From: Saccoglossus kowalevskii
Lineage: Eukaryota > Hemichordata > Enteropneusta > Harrimaniidae
Reading direction: 5' to 3'
DNA: 23,230 nt
Assembly (NCBI RefSeq): GCF_000003605.2
Contig: NW_003129359.1
Coordinates: 232,123 to 255,352 of the forward strand
Shown here piece after piece: positions 1 to 10,662 of this stretch. A program made the translations under genes and the position numbers. The notes beneath the pieces were generated by a model. That model was not told the DNA's origin, did not search any database, and worked only from the letters and a program-made list of their open reading frames with translations. Numbering within the stretch: position 1 is the first letter of the stretch; each line of letters begins with the position of its first letter.

Positions 1-523
1 TGTTCAACCAAAAACAATGCCCTGACGGCGTTTTGAAGATAAACATATTGTCAATCATTTGTGAAAATTTCAAAACAAAAGGTCAAAGCGTCTAGGAGCT
101 ATTTTTTTAAAGTTCTGGGATGTGCACTAAAAAGAAGCTGAGATAATTGCTAATTTGCATAACAATTCATTCTGTAAGAAGTTCGCTAATGCTCATAATT
201 AAAATGGCTGTAACAGTTCCAAATTTAAATGTATTATCGTTTTGTAAAAAGTTAAATATAGTGCATAATATGGAGATCCTGTCATTCCTGTTTTTCAACA
301 TGTCTCTTTTTTATTATTTATGTACAGCCCTGCTAAATCTTGCTAAGCATTCAAAAGAGAGAATGTTTGTACCTGTTATCTATATTTTAAAATCGTCTTT
401 TGAGTATGTTCTATTCACAATTCTACAAAATTTTAACAGTCTATAGCCAAGACTGTTTGAATAATAAAAAGCAAAAAAAAAAAAATTCACTCCCAAGTGC
501 CCACGAACCTGCATCTCTACCTT

Positions 524-652
524 AAAGGGCGGTGGTCGTCGCGCAGCGCATGTTCGAATTTCATGTAAATAAACAATGTATTTTACACGCGTTGTATACG
601 TCACTGTGAGTCCCATATCGAACAGAACGCGACACGACGACAACCGCCCTTT
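524..652 (+). mobile_element. 128-bp MITE, copy 1
   Basis: Terminal inverted repeats AAAGGGCGGTGGTCGTCG (left) and, reversed, AAAGGGCGGTTGTCGTCG (right) match at 17 of 18 bases. The interior is highly similar to the reverse complement of 10535-10662. There is no coding capacity, and no clear target-site duplication at this copy. Confidence 0.88.
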
Positions 653-1235
653 GATATTGGACGCATTTATGGAGGTGCTATGGTGGGCATATTGCTATGA
701 TCCATTTCTTAAATGACAATTAACACTGAATACCAATGTTACCACGTCGCGCTTTCTGGTCACATTGCCAGCATTGAGCGTGTTTATTGCAAAGTATCAT
801 GCCACGCCCAACAATATCCGCTATCCTTTGAAGGCGTTTATCAATTTCAGCGTACGAACACAGAAGACTACAATTGGTGTCTTGTGGGACACATCTCATC
901 CCCCGCAGTTGAAATCAGCGTTATCGCGACGATCAAATCAGTTTCAAAAACAAATTGCATTTTATGTACACTATGTCTAGTTTTTATTACCCAACAGACA
1001 CAAGCAGAATCGTGCACGTGACCGACTTCCATATTCTGTATTCTCCACTCGATATACCAGTAAGCGATGAGTACTGACAGAATTTCTTACTTCGTCATTA
1101 ATTTAATATTTATACAGTTAAACCATGTATCATTTTAGCTCCATGGTTTAAAAATCAATTTAATTTGGTTTTGTATAAGTTGTTTTGACAGCAAACACAG
1201 CGGTAGTCTTTCAAAGAAATAATTAAAAAAGCAAA

Positions 1236-1247
1236 TGCGCATGCGCG
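1236..1247. promoter_or_regulatory. NRF1-type motif
   Basis: TGCGCATGCGCG matches the palindromic NRF1 consensus YGCGCAYGCGCR exactly. It lies in a locally CpG-richer stretch. No adjoining gene is recognised, so its use is unknown. Confidence 0.35.
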
Positions 1248-1504
1248 CAGATTACCTAATACGTACAGGTACATGGAAGAGCCCGCGCACTGTAGCGATG
1301 ACGAAACACCGTAAAAACAAAGCAGTCGCCTTTCGCTGAATTTTGTCAATTTCTCAATACATCCGCCATAGTAATTTGTTTCTTTAATCCGCTCACTGCT
1401 TTTTCACCTCCCATCGTGACAGCATACTTCTGCTTTTGTCTTTCAGATATTAAACCACGTTGCCAAAACTGCAATCAACCACATATGAGCGACCACTTAT
1501 TCAA

Positions 1505-2019
1505 CACTTAAGTAATCTGTTATTCCCTTCGTTTAATCTCAAATCAAAACTTTTAAGTAATCAGTTCTGTTATTCCATTTGTTTAATCTCAAATCAAATC
1601 ATTTAATTTACCTGTTATTCTGTTCGTTCACTCTCAAATCAAAACAATTAAGTAATCTGTTAAACCACTCGTTCAATCTCAACCCAAAACATTTAGGTAA
1701 TATTTTATTCCGTTCGTTTAATATCAATTCAAACATTTAGGTAATATTTTATTCTGTTCGTTTAATCTCAATTCAAAACATTTAGGAAATCTTTTATTCC
1801 GTTTGTTTAATCTCAATTCAAACCACTTACGTAATCTTTTATTCCGTTCGTTAAATCTCAGTTCAAAACATGTACGTAATCTCTTTCCTTTCGTTTAGTT
1901 TCACGTCGACACTTTAGGTAATCGCACTCTTATTCTCAACCCATTTCTCAACCCACTCGTTTAATCGCAAATCAAAACACTTAAGTGATCTACTATTCCG
2001 TTCGTTTAATCTCAATTCA
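1505..2019. repeat. Degenerate tandem array, ~45-bp unit
   Basis: About eleven units built round GTTCGTTTAATCTCAA, whose GTTTAATCTC cores start near 1531, 1581, 1626, 1671, 1716, 1760, 1805, 1850, 1893, 1959 and 2004. Most spacings are 43-50 bp, one is 66. The last unit runs directly into the 42-bp minisatellite. Confidence 0.9.
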
Positions 2020-2631
2020 TTCCCATACAACGACGGATTCAACATGTCGTGTATGATATAGTTCCCATACGACGGCATATTCAACCTGTTATGTTCGATA
2101 TGGGTCCCATACGACGACGTATTCAGCCTGTTGTGATCGATATGGTTCCCATACGACGACGTATTCAACCTGTGGTGGTCGATATGGTTCCCATACGACA
2201 ACGTATTCAACCTGTTGTGGTCGATATGGTTCCCATACGACGACGTATTCAACCTGTTGTGATCGATATGGTTCCCATACGACGACGTATTCAACCTGTT
2301 GTGCTCGATATGGGTTCCATACGACGATGTATTCACCTGTTGTGATAGATATGGTTCCCATACGAGAACGTATTCAACCTGTTGTGATCGATATGGTTCC
2401 CATACGACGTCGTATTCAACCTGTTGTGATCAATATGGTTCCCATACGACGACGTATTCAACCTGTTGTGGTCGATATGGTTCCCATGCGACGTATTCAA
2501 CCTGTTGTGATTGATATGGTTCCCATACGACGACGTATTCAACCTGTTGTGGTCGATATGGTTCCCATACGACGTCATATTCAACCTGTTGTGATCAATA
2601 TGGTTCCCATACGACGTCGTATTCAACCTGT
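2020..2631. repeat. 42-bp minisatellite, block 1
   Basis: Fifteen units with consensus TTCCCATACGACGACGTATT then CAACCTGTTGTGATCGATATGG. Starts are at 2020, 2062, 2104 and every 42 bp, with a 1-bp loss near 2334 (41-bp unit) and a 3-bp loss near 2490 (39-bp unit). The final unit is partial and is cut by a ~45-bp repeat monomer at 2632. Confidence 0.97.
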
Positions 2632-3450
2632 TTAAGTGATCTACTATTCCGTTCGTTTAATCTCAATTCATTCCCATACAACGACGGATTCAACATGTCG
2701 TGTATTATATAGTTCCCATACGATGGCGTATCCAACCTGCTTTGTTCGATATGGTTCCCATACGACAACGTATTCAACCTGTTGTGGTCGATATGGTTCC
2801 CATACGACGACGTATTCAAGCTGTTGTGGTCGATATGGTTCCCATACGACGACGTATTCAACATGTTGTGATCGATATGGTTCCCATACGATGACGTATT
2901 CAGCCTGTTTTGTTCAATATATTTCCCATACGATGACGTATTCAACCTGTTGTGATCGATACGGTTCCCATACGACGACGTATTCAGCCTGTTTTGTTCG
3001 ATATGGTTCTCATACGACGACGTATTCAACCTGTTGTGTTCCATATGGTACCCATACGATGACGTATTCAACCTGTTGTGGTCGATATGGTTCCCATATG
3101 ACGACGTATTCAACCTGTTGTGGTCGATATGGTTCCCATACGACGACGTATTCAACCTGTTGTGTTCCATATGGTACCCATACGATGACGTATTCAACCT
3201 GTTGTGATCGATATGGTACCCATACGACGACGTATTCAGCCTGTTGTGGTCGATATGGTTCCCATACGACGACGTATTCAACCTGTTGTGATCGACATGG
3301 TTCCCATATGACGACGTATTCAACCTGTTGTGTTCCATATGGTACCCATACGATGACGTATTCAACCTGTTGTGATCGATATGGTTCCCATACGACGACA
3401 TATCCAACTGCTGTGGTCGATATGGTACCCATACGCCGAAGTATTCAATC
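2632..3450. repeat. 42-bp minisatellite, block 2 with leader
   Basis: Opens with one monomer of the ~45-bp repeat (TTAAGTGATCTACTATTCCG...), then about nineteen 42-bp units from 2671 to about 3450. The first ~120 bp is nearly identical to 1981-2100, at an offset of exactly 651 bp. Spacing is constant at 42 until a 1-bp loss near 3408. Confidence 0.97.
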
Positions 3451-4037
3451 GGGAAAATCTGTCACGAATTTTGGATTTGTGAATGTGCGCTTAAATATTA
3501 CTGCGGCAATGTGAAAAATGTGTACTTAATTTAACTTATTAAATCTTAGCAACATTTCATTTTTTGGTTGGTCAGAAATATACGATATAATTATTATATT
3601 TTGTTTTTCAGATAGGCTTACGATTTTATCAAAACGCACAGGCAATTAAATTCTAAAGAGCATGAAGAAACAATTTAGGTGTGTTAGCCGACGGCATTTA
3701 TTTTTCTTAAGTTGAAATCAATGCGTCCTTGCACATTTAGCGATATTTTATTCACTATTTATTATTTCATATCTCATTCCGTCGTATTTAATATGTCCAA
3801 TCAATCATCATGTTGGTGTGACCTGTAGTTTAATGGTCGTAAAACTGCGAAGAAATGTGAAAAAAACATTATCATCACATTAACGAGGAAATGAAGATAG
3901 CTTCGTGTGTTTTAAGTGAATTCAAATTACGTCAGTCTCATTTTGAATTCTGCTTCAAGAAATGTGAAATGAATATTTTGTTATTTCGGACAGCTCACAC
4001 AAGAGATTTCCCAGGTGTACATGGGGTGTACACATAC
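3451..4037. other. Intergenic, nothing recognised
   Basis: AT-rich single-copy-looking sequence after the minisatellite. No gene, RNA or clear repeat is visible. Confidence 0.6.
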
Positions 4038-4290
4038 CCCGTGATATAGTTGGGTCTACTTTGGTGGGTGGGGTATAGTGGCAGGCAAAGTGTCTGCCTG
4101 ATAAATTTGGATCCACATGGATGAAGTGATAGACACATTCTTTTTTTGATAGATTTGGATCTACATGGGTGGAGGGGCGAACGCAATGTTTCCCTGAGTG
4201 TGACAGAGTGTGATTTTGATCTACTAGTATATGAGTGGAGTGGCTGACAGTGTCTCTCCTTACAGATTTGGGTCCACATTGGTCCACATT
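4038..4290. repeat. Degenerate tandem repeat, ~50-60-bp unit
   Basis: Four to five diverged units, each with a core like GATTTGGATCTACATGGGTG followed by GTGGCxGACA/GTGTC-like sequence. Cores lie near 4048, 4105, 4150, 4213 and 4264. The minus strand is open across it (3955-4296) only as a repeat frame (HVDPNLS recurs). Confidence 0.7.
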
Positions 4291-5655
4291 TTTCAATTTA
4301 TCTACATGTAATATGGGTCAGCATTTTTATTTTTCAATATTCTTCATTTTCACTAAGTCAATATTCTTGACTAGCGAATTCTCGATCGATGTGTTTAGAG
4401 ATACAATGTCTGGGTGGAGGGTCCTAAACCAACCACATTAGACCATCCATGTACCATATCGACATCGTCCGTCGAATTCAAATCAATGAGTATTGGTGTC
4501 GTGTGCATAAAATATTGTGCAATTTATTTTTCTGGTGAGTCACCCCACGCGTTGTTAGTTTTCAAATTGAAATGTGTGGACGTTTAGCCCAGCGCAGACG
4601 AGAAATGGATTTCTCCATCTTTGTTTTGTAAACTTTTATTTGTGTTGGCATAATTTTTCATTCAAAGGACTTTACAGCTATGATAAGCTAGGTACAAAAG
4701 CACATAAGTCCACGTTGAAAAATATGAAATTTTGTAATTTCAACGGGTAAGTCAAAATGGAGATTATTAGTAGAAATTCATGATTGATGGTATAAAGTTC
4801 AAGATTAAAAGTCACAATTTCGAGAAAAAAATCACATTTATATGATTATATCTGTATTTTTAAAACCGTCTTGTGCTTCAGTAACTCGGTCAATGCGAAT
4901 CCACCTAAAAGACCGGGCCTGATTGACTACTCAGTCCGAACACCAGGTTTTTTTCGACCTATCAAATTCTGTTTTGTATATATGTTTCGACTTAACTGCA
5001 GAAGATTGGGAAAATGCGAAACAAATCCACCATAACTTCATTCAAATGTGTTTGGATTTGAAAACATGATTCTGCGTTCGATATGAAGATATCACGTGAC
5101 CTGAATGATAAAAATGCCCAACCCCATTCCAATACTCACAAAAATGATATTCCTGAGCAAGCAACTCTCGAGAAAAATATACCTGTTCTCAGTGGCTGAC
5201 GAATACATCTCATTACTACTCTATCCCCATGGTTGGCTGGTTGCCGCCTCAAGTGTCATGGCGTACAAAAGGCCGGTAACTAGTGATAAATCCGGCATTC
5301 TGATTGGGGTATCAGTTTCTCGTTGCCTGTTTTATTTCCATTGGTTACCTGACGTCAGAGCTTACGCTCGTGGCCGTTCGGGAGATTTCCTTCATTTTAC
5401 TTTCGAAAGTTGGGCGAATAAAAAAACTGTGTCTTTTGTTATAAATTTGCACAGAAACAGCGAGAAATGCCAAAAACATCTCAAATATGTAAGTCTAAGC
5501 AGGCAGAATGTATGAGCATGGCTTTATTGTAGTATTACAGACACGTTCACGCAGAACGGAACTTGGAATACTTTTAGTACATGTATTGTCAAATTACGTC
5601 ACTCAGTCACGTGCCTTTGGACCGGAATCCCGGCCCAGTGGAACAATATGATGGC
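4291..5655. other. Intergenic, one unrecognised open frame
   Basis: No known gene. The longest frame outside repeats and AK8 is plus-strand 5105-5515, 136 codons starting MIKMPNPIPILTKM. It has no motif I recognise, no repeat structure and no clear splice partner. It may be chance. Confidence 0.4.
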
Positions 5656-5718
5656 GATTACTGGTTACCTGCGTCCTCCTTGCCATTCGCGGCAAGGGAC
5701 GCCGGGAACCAGATAATC
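5656..5718. repeat. Hairpin-forming inverted repeat (63 nt)
   Basis: The left arm GATTACTGGTTACCTGCGTC... pairs imperfectly with the right arm ...GACGCCGGGAACCAGATAATC around a short ATTC loop. The stem is about 28 bp and is more GC-rich than its surroundings. It could be a foldback repeat tip or a small-RNA hairpin. Confidence 0.6.
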
Positions 5719-6749
5719 CCCATGGGTGTAACAGGGTATTTTAGGATTATTTGACTAAACTAGCAATGAATCTACTCAATTTGAGCTGAGAACTACAAAC
5801 AAATGGTCGAGAAACTGGAGAATATCGAGTATGCATCGTATCCACATTATTACTATGCGAGGGTCTTTTAAATTGTCCCAAGAAGTAAATACACCAGTTT
5901 ATGTTAGAGCTTACATCAACGAACGTTGTTATCAGCGCCCTCCCCCATAGCAACTAGATCGATGTCATGGGGAGAACTGAAACGCGCGTACAATTACCGC
6001 AGTATGTTCAAACTCGGTAATTGAACACTAAAAGTTTACGAGCATAGAAGCTGTAATTATCTTTTATCTGCGGTATTCTGAAGACGAAGAGATTTGTGTA
6101 ATTTAACCGACAACACGGTGACCATTTCCTTACGACGCTTATAAATGTTTAAGAACTCGGTATTAGTGATTACCAATTTAACTGTCAGACAGTCAGCTTC
6201 CATCGCCGACCTGCAGCGTCCACTGGCTGTTCTATTCAGCGGATCCACTCTTCGATCTGACTAGTGAGTTTTAAGAAGTGTGAAAACTAACCTGCATGAA
6301 ACGCAATTGTAATCAAAATAGGGTGTAAATTCAACAATGGCTAGAAAACTGAAAACTAAGCATCGCATAAAAACAGCTTGCAAGTGAACATGGGTTGAAA
6401 ATGAGTGTTTTAGAATTTATACGTTTTGGATGGATGTATGTCACGTGATAATGATTTTTAATTAGCGCTTCCAAATATGGTTCTCATCTCCTCGTTTACG
6501 ACAAACATAAATCACAAAAAATGTTGCAAGAAAGATACCAGAGGATGTGTTGATTCTAAAAGCACTCTATGATGGTGATATTGTTTGAAGTGATGAACGA
6601 GGGTTATTGGCACACTTTTAGTACTCCGTAACTCATTGTAACCATGTCGTAATTCCAAGATCCATTAAAAGATACCAAGAAATGCATAACGACAATAAAG
6701 AATGACTGTTATTAAAAGCCTCTCAAAACATTCCGGCAGATTCATGCTT
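5719..6749. other. Intergenic, nothing recognised
   Basis: Only short frames (for example minus 6057-6248, 63 codons) that match no family I know. No repeat stands out. Confidence 0.5.
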
Positions 6750-7345
6750 TATTCAACATTAATCCGCCAGATCCCCCGCTACGTGGACGGAAGTGGTCAC
6801 TTCTTTAACCAGCAAATGAGGGTCAAAATTAAATAAGTCATCGACTTAATTTGCCCAGATTCTTTTAATTCGCAGCGACGCAGAAAAAAAGTCCCCGGGG
6901 AGCGACAGGTAATTCGTGCGTAAACAAGGATGGTTCACGTCACGGTGCTTTCTATCATCACCATGTTCTGAATTTATGATTTAATTCTCCATGCACACCC
7001 TAATTATTTTCCACATCAACTGTCTGAGTCGATTCTGACAGCAATGACGAATCACTCAAAGCTCAAATCAAAATACCAAATTTTAATACCATGAAATGAG
7101 ACAATATAATTGTCGACTGTTATCACGTCGGTAAGGCGCGTTTGCAAACCGATGCTGATCAGTCAGGGCAGCAATTATTAATCTCGCGTCTGTTTCTTTT
7201 AAACAGAAACCACCAGGAAATTTGTCTGTAATTCGAGTATTATTAAAAAAGTACACGTAAATTCGCGATTAAATCGAGCAATTTGCCAAATGAGTTTGAT
7301 TTATAGGCCAATGGGTTTTTCATCGCGTGTGTACAAAATCAACAA
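6750..7345. promoter_or_regulatory. Possible cis-regulatory region
   Basis: About 600 bp of complex, non-repetitive sequence without an ORF. It is dense in homeodomain-type cores (TAATTA/ATTA/TTTATAGG), with AACCACCA and a CACGTCACGG patch. Such density is seen in developmental enhancers, but AT-rich DNA also gives many ATTA by chance. Confidence 0.25.
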
Positions 7346-9670
7346 ACGTATACGTTGGAGGTTTGGAAATAGGAAATTAGGGGGTGAAAGAAGGGTGCAA
7401 TCAGTCGGAGGCAATGATTAGTGTTTCTCCAGGCATAACCTACATAGCCATTGATTAAAGCAACAGGAACACATTACTATTAAATGCCAATTTAACTACG
7501 AGGACGTGTTTGAAATATATAAATGTCCACATAAAATGGATGACTTAAGACTACCAAGAGACTCTTTGGATGTCCGTCTCGGCTTGGTTACAGCGAGATT
7601 ATGCACTTGGGGGAATAGTCGGGCTATTCGTTTTAGTTCTCCCCCTCTCTTCCACCAATCATCCGAGCAACATAGAACCGTTCTGCCATCAGTGATGAAG
7701 ACAGTGTCACCGTTACAGGAGAGAAGATATTCACTGTTTGCATACACGGTATACGGCGTTCATCTCTCATTCGCCCCTGTTAAATAAATATCAGTATACC
7801 AGAACCGGGGCAGTTTAGTCAAGTTAATGTCGAATTCGCGTCACGTGTCTGCTCAGTGTCAATGTGCACAACACATATAAAGTACGTTGATTGTTTACAC
7901 GAAATTTAAACGCGCTAGGTGTGCACTGGGTGCTTTAGCAAATACGGTCTTATATATCAGTCTTCCTCTGTCTCTGCTCATTGTTACTGCTACCGTATTT
8001 TAGTGTTTCTTTTGGTAAAAGTAGGATTACTTCAAGAGTGAGTAGTCTTACTATGGTCTCGTACCCCCTTGGGTCAACCTTTTCACTTTGATTTAACTAT
8101 TACCCCTTCAAATCCCTTCATCACCATTGACAATTTGTGTATTCTTCCACAAAGTAGTTCTTCATTACAATGTATTACACCTCCGGCTCAGTCCTACATT
8201 TTGATGTAACATTATAAAAAAGTGTGCCTCACTATTTTGGCGGGAAAAAAAATCTGGGTTACGTTTAAGTCTTTTGTTCGTGGTTCATGAAATTCGGTCA
8301 TTAACCCATTAACCTAAGTCCACCCTTCAGCGCCTACGTGATAATAATAATGCAATTCTGTTGCCTCTTTGTAACTTTTCTTTAATATTTTTAACATCAC
8401 AAATCATTTTCACGAAATACTGGCTGTCGCCGAGTCTATAATAATGACTGAATACCACGAACAAACTTTCTAAAACTATTTGGTAATGTGTTTTGTGAAA
8501 CCCATTTTTTTTGGTGTTGATTACGTTAAAAATGAAATTTTAAAAATAAAATCAAATAAAACAAAAAACACACACACATACACACAAAAAACTATTAACA
8601 GCCATGTTCCTTCCTTATCAAAATACGCTATAATCCTATTATAACGGGACATTGAAGTGATATCTGGCAATCCCTTGGATTTACCGTTTATTACCGGGGA
8701 CACCTTTCACGTTCATGGTTTTTATACTCACCTCCATTATACAGCAGATTATAGAAAACTAAACATACTAGTACAGATACTGATTTTTAGTATCTCATAT
8801 TGTGAATGTTGTTTGGATCGATTTCCCCTCGAAACAAACACGCTCAGCCGCCCGTCAGTCCCACTGTATTTAATAGTAGAGAAATCTGTGCGCTTCGTAC
8901 TAACGACAACACGCTCAATAATTGTTTGATCTGAAATCTGCATCGTTACAGGATGGATTGATCTCCCCGTCTGACTAAAATAGATGAAGGGGTCCCTGGT
9001 GTGGAATTGTGTGCAAATTATAGTATTTTAGCCCATAGCTACCCTTGTCATTTTTAGAGTAATTTTGTAACAAAACTAACAATGTAAGTAAGTACCCATC
9101 TGGGAACGATTCCGAGCCAGAACAGGAAGCCAATGAAGAGAGGAATTATCTCTCACCAACTGGTGAACTTTGATAATTGCAAGCTATTCATCACTTTGAG
9201 CGCTGTTCTGCATGTGTAATGGCGCAGTCAACATATATCTTTTTTCTGACTTAACTCTGTTGAAGTTGTCGATCTTCTTAGTGCGCGTGCGCCACATTGT
9301 TATAGTGACGAGCGTAGTTTTATTTTGAATTACATAGCTTATTATTAGGAGTAACTATGTTGGTCAGACGAGTTACACGATTTGTATATTTAGCGAGAAA
9401 ATTATACAATAAATACATATACTTACCGAAAGGCCAGTAATTTGTTTTTGCTGAGCCGGCGATAAATTCGAGATACTAGTAATCATGTATATATGCAAAA
9501 ATGGGTGTTAAGTGCAAACTTTAGAAAATATTGGAGGGGGATGTTAGAACAAAGTTTTTTTCCCACTTAGTAAGAAGCTAGATTTCACGATATTGCTACT
9601 GTAAATTCTGTTTTGTTTTCCCTGTAGAGAGTTTGTTTTCTCTCCAAATTTAGTCTGCAGATTTGTTTTA
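7346..9670. other. Intergenic, no gene recognised
   Basis: Contains overlapping open frames at 7496-7787 on both strands that I cannot assign, a CACGTG E-box near 7842, a TATATATC stretch near 7950, and a short CA-rich microsatellite near 8569-8588. No protein family is visible. Confidence 0.5.
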
Positions 9671-10260
9671 CCCAAGTCTACCCTCCCCTTATATAGTAGT
9701 CGGTCGAGTCTCTTAATTTATATTCAACAGAACGTGCTTCGCGGATAAAAAAAGTTGTGTTTTACCCGAGTCACGGTGAGTTACTTAGGATATTTGTACG
9801 AATTCTCATCATCTGTTGTCCTTTATTGTTTTTTACGAGTTTTCTTACACAGTTGAAAGAATCGTGAAAATAAATGATAAAAAGACGAAAATCTTGCAGA
9901 AAAAGGGATGTAAATAACGAAAATGGACGTAAGTAAAACTAGAAACCCACAGCTATGCCAAACCCGCGCTGAGACTCGCACCGTGGCCACTAACAAATCC
10001 CCCAACTAAATATTGACGATATTTCTTGTCGCAAATTAAACGAAAGTAAACAATGTCGCTATCTTTGCACATCATATCAACTTCAGAGTCTCAACTAAAG
10101 CGACGCGTGTCAAATGCATTTAAATTCAAACGTACGTAGAGCTACACAACTAAAGGCTTATTAGTTGATTTATATTACGAATATCGCCCTCTGTTGGCGA
10201 ATATGTTGTGGCTGCGTATGGCTGCGTAGGTCAGTGTCGTCATCGAACAAGGCTTAGACT
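9671..10260. other. Intergenic with possible core promoter signals
   Basis: A TATATAG box near 9693 is followed about 80 bp later by a good splice-donor match ACG|GTGAGT near 9775. This could mark a non-coding first exon on the plus strand. No coding exon supports it. Confidence 0.2.
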
Positions 10261-10263
10261 GAA

Positions 10264-10295
10264 CACAGTCCCTCTATTGGGATAGAGGGACTGTG
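10264..10295. repeat. Perfect hairpin, 14-bp stem and 4-nt loop
   Basis: CACAGTCCCTCTAT, loop TGGG, ATAGAGGGACTGTG. The stem is perfect. Function unknown. Confidence 0.9.
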
Positions 10296-10534
10296 GAATT
10301 AATAAGTTCCCGCATTTGGGCATACAGACCGCATTTTCACAACCAGTGAGCATATATTTTCGTATGTGAACATCACCGAAGCAGAATGTAAAGGGATGAG
10401 GGTTGAGGGATTTACACGTATTACACGTCAGTGCAATACTTGCAAACATTTTCTCTACAAGTCTAACGACAAAACACTTCTGTGATTTTAGCATGAAGTG
10501 GATGAATAGAAGTATTAATGTCATACTTATATTT

Positions 10535-10662
10535 AAAGGGCGGCAGTCGTCGTGTTGCGTCCTGTTCGATATGGGACTCATAGCGATGTATACAGCGCGT
10601 GTAAAATACATTGTTTATTTACACGAAATTCGAATACGCGCTGCGCGACGACCACCGCGTTT
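10535..10662 (-). mobile_element. 128-bp MITE, copy 2 (inverted)
   Basis: Reverse-complement copy of 524-652. TTTAAA abuts both ends, which may be a target duplication or part of the ends. Short frames running through both copies share translated stretches only because the DNA is a repeat. Confidence 0.88.

Larger units (their letters stand above)
1..1504. other. Intergenic, no gene recognised
   Basis: AT-rich sequence with only short frames that match nothing I know. It holds an A-run near 471, one 129-bp MITE (524-652), an inverted repeat TTAAACCATG/CATGGTTTAA (1118-1127 and 1142-1151), and a small CpG-richer patch near 1230-1330 with an NRF1-type motif. Confidence 0.6.

Noticed and set aside
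2020-3450. CRISPR-like array
   Set aside because: Units are contiguous and similar along their whole length, with no unique spacers. The surrounding DNA is animal-type.
1914-3514. Long open frames on both strands (up to 292 codons) that look like repeat proteins
   Set aside because: They are a direct result of a 42-bp tandem period. Frames on both strands are equally open, and single-base losses near 2334 and 3408 break them without any sign of selection.
3826-3850. tRNA-like start (CCTGTAGTTTAATGGTCG)
   Set aside because: No matching acceptor stem, anticodon arm or GGTTCGAATC-type T loop follows.
3955-4296. 113-codon minus-strand frame
   Set aside because: It is explained by the degenerate tandem repeat underneath and matches no family.
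5105-5515. 136-codon plus-strand frame as a gene
   Set aside because: No recognisable domain, no splice partner and no repeat support. A frame of this length can arise by chance in 23 kb. It is mentioned in the feature for the surrounding region.
7496-7787. Overlapping 83- and 93-codon frames on opposite strands
   Set aside because: Neither has a recognisable motif. With both strands open there is no basis to choose either.
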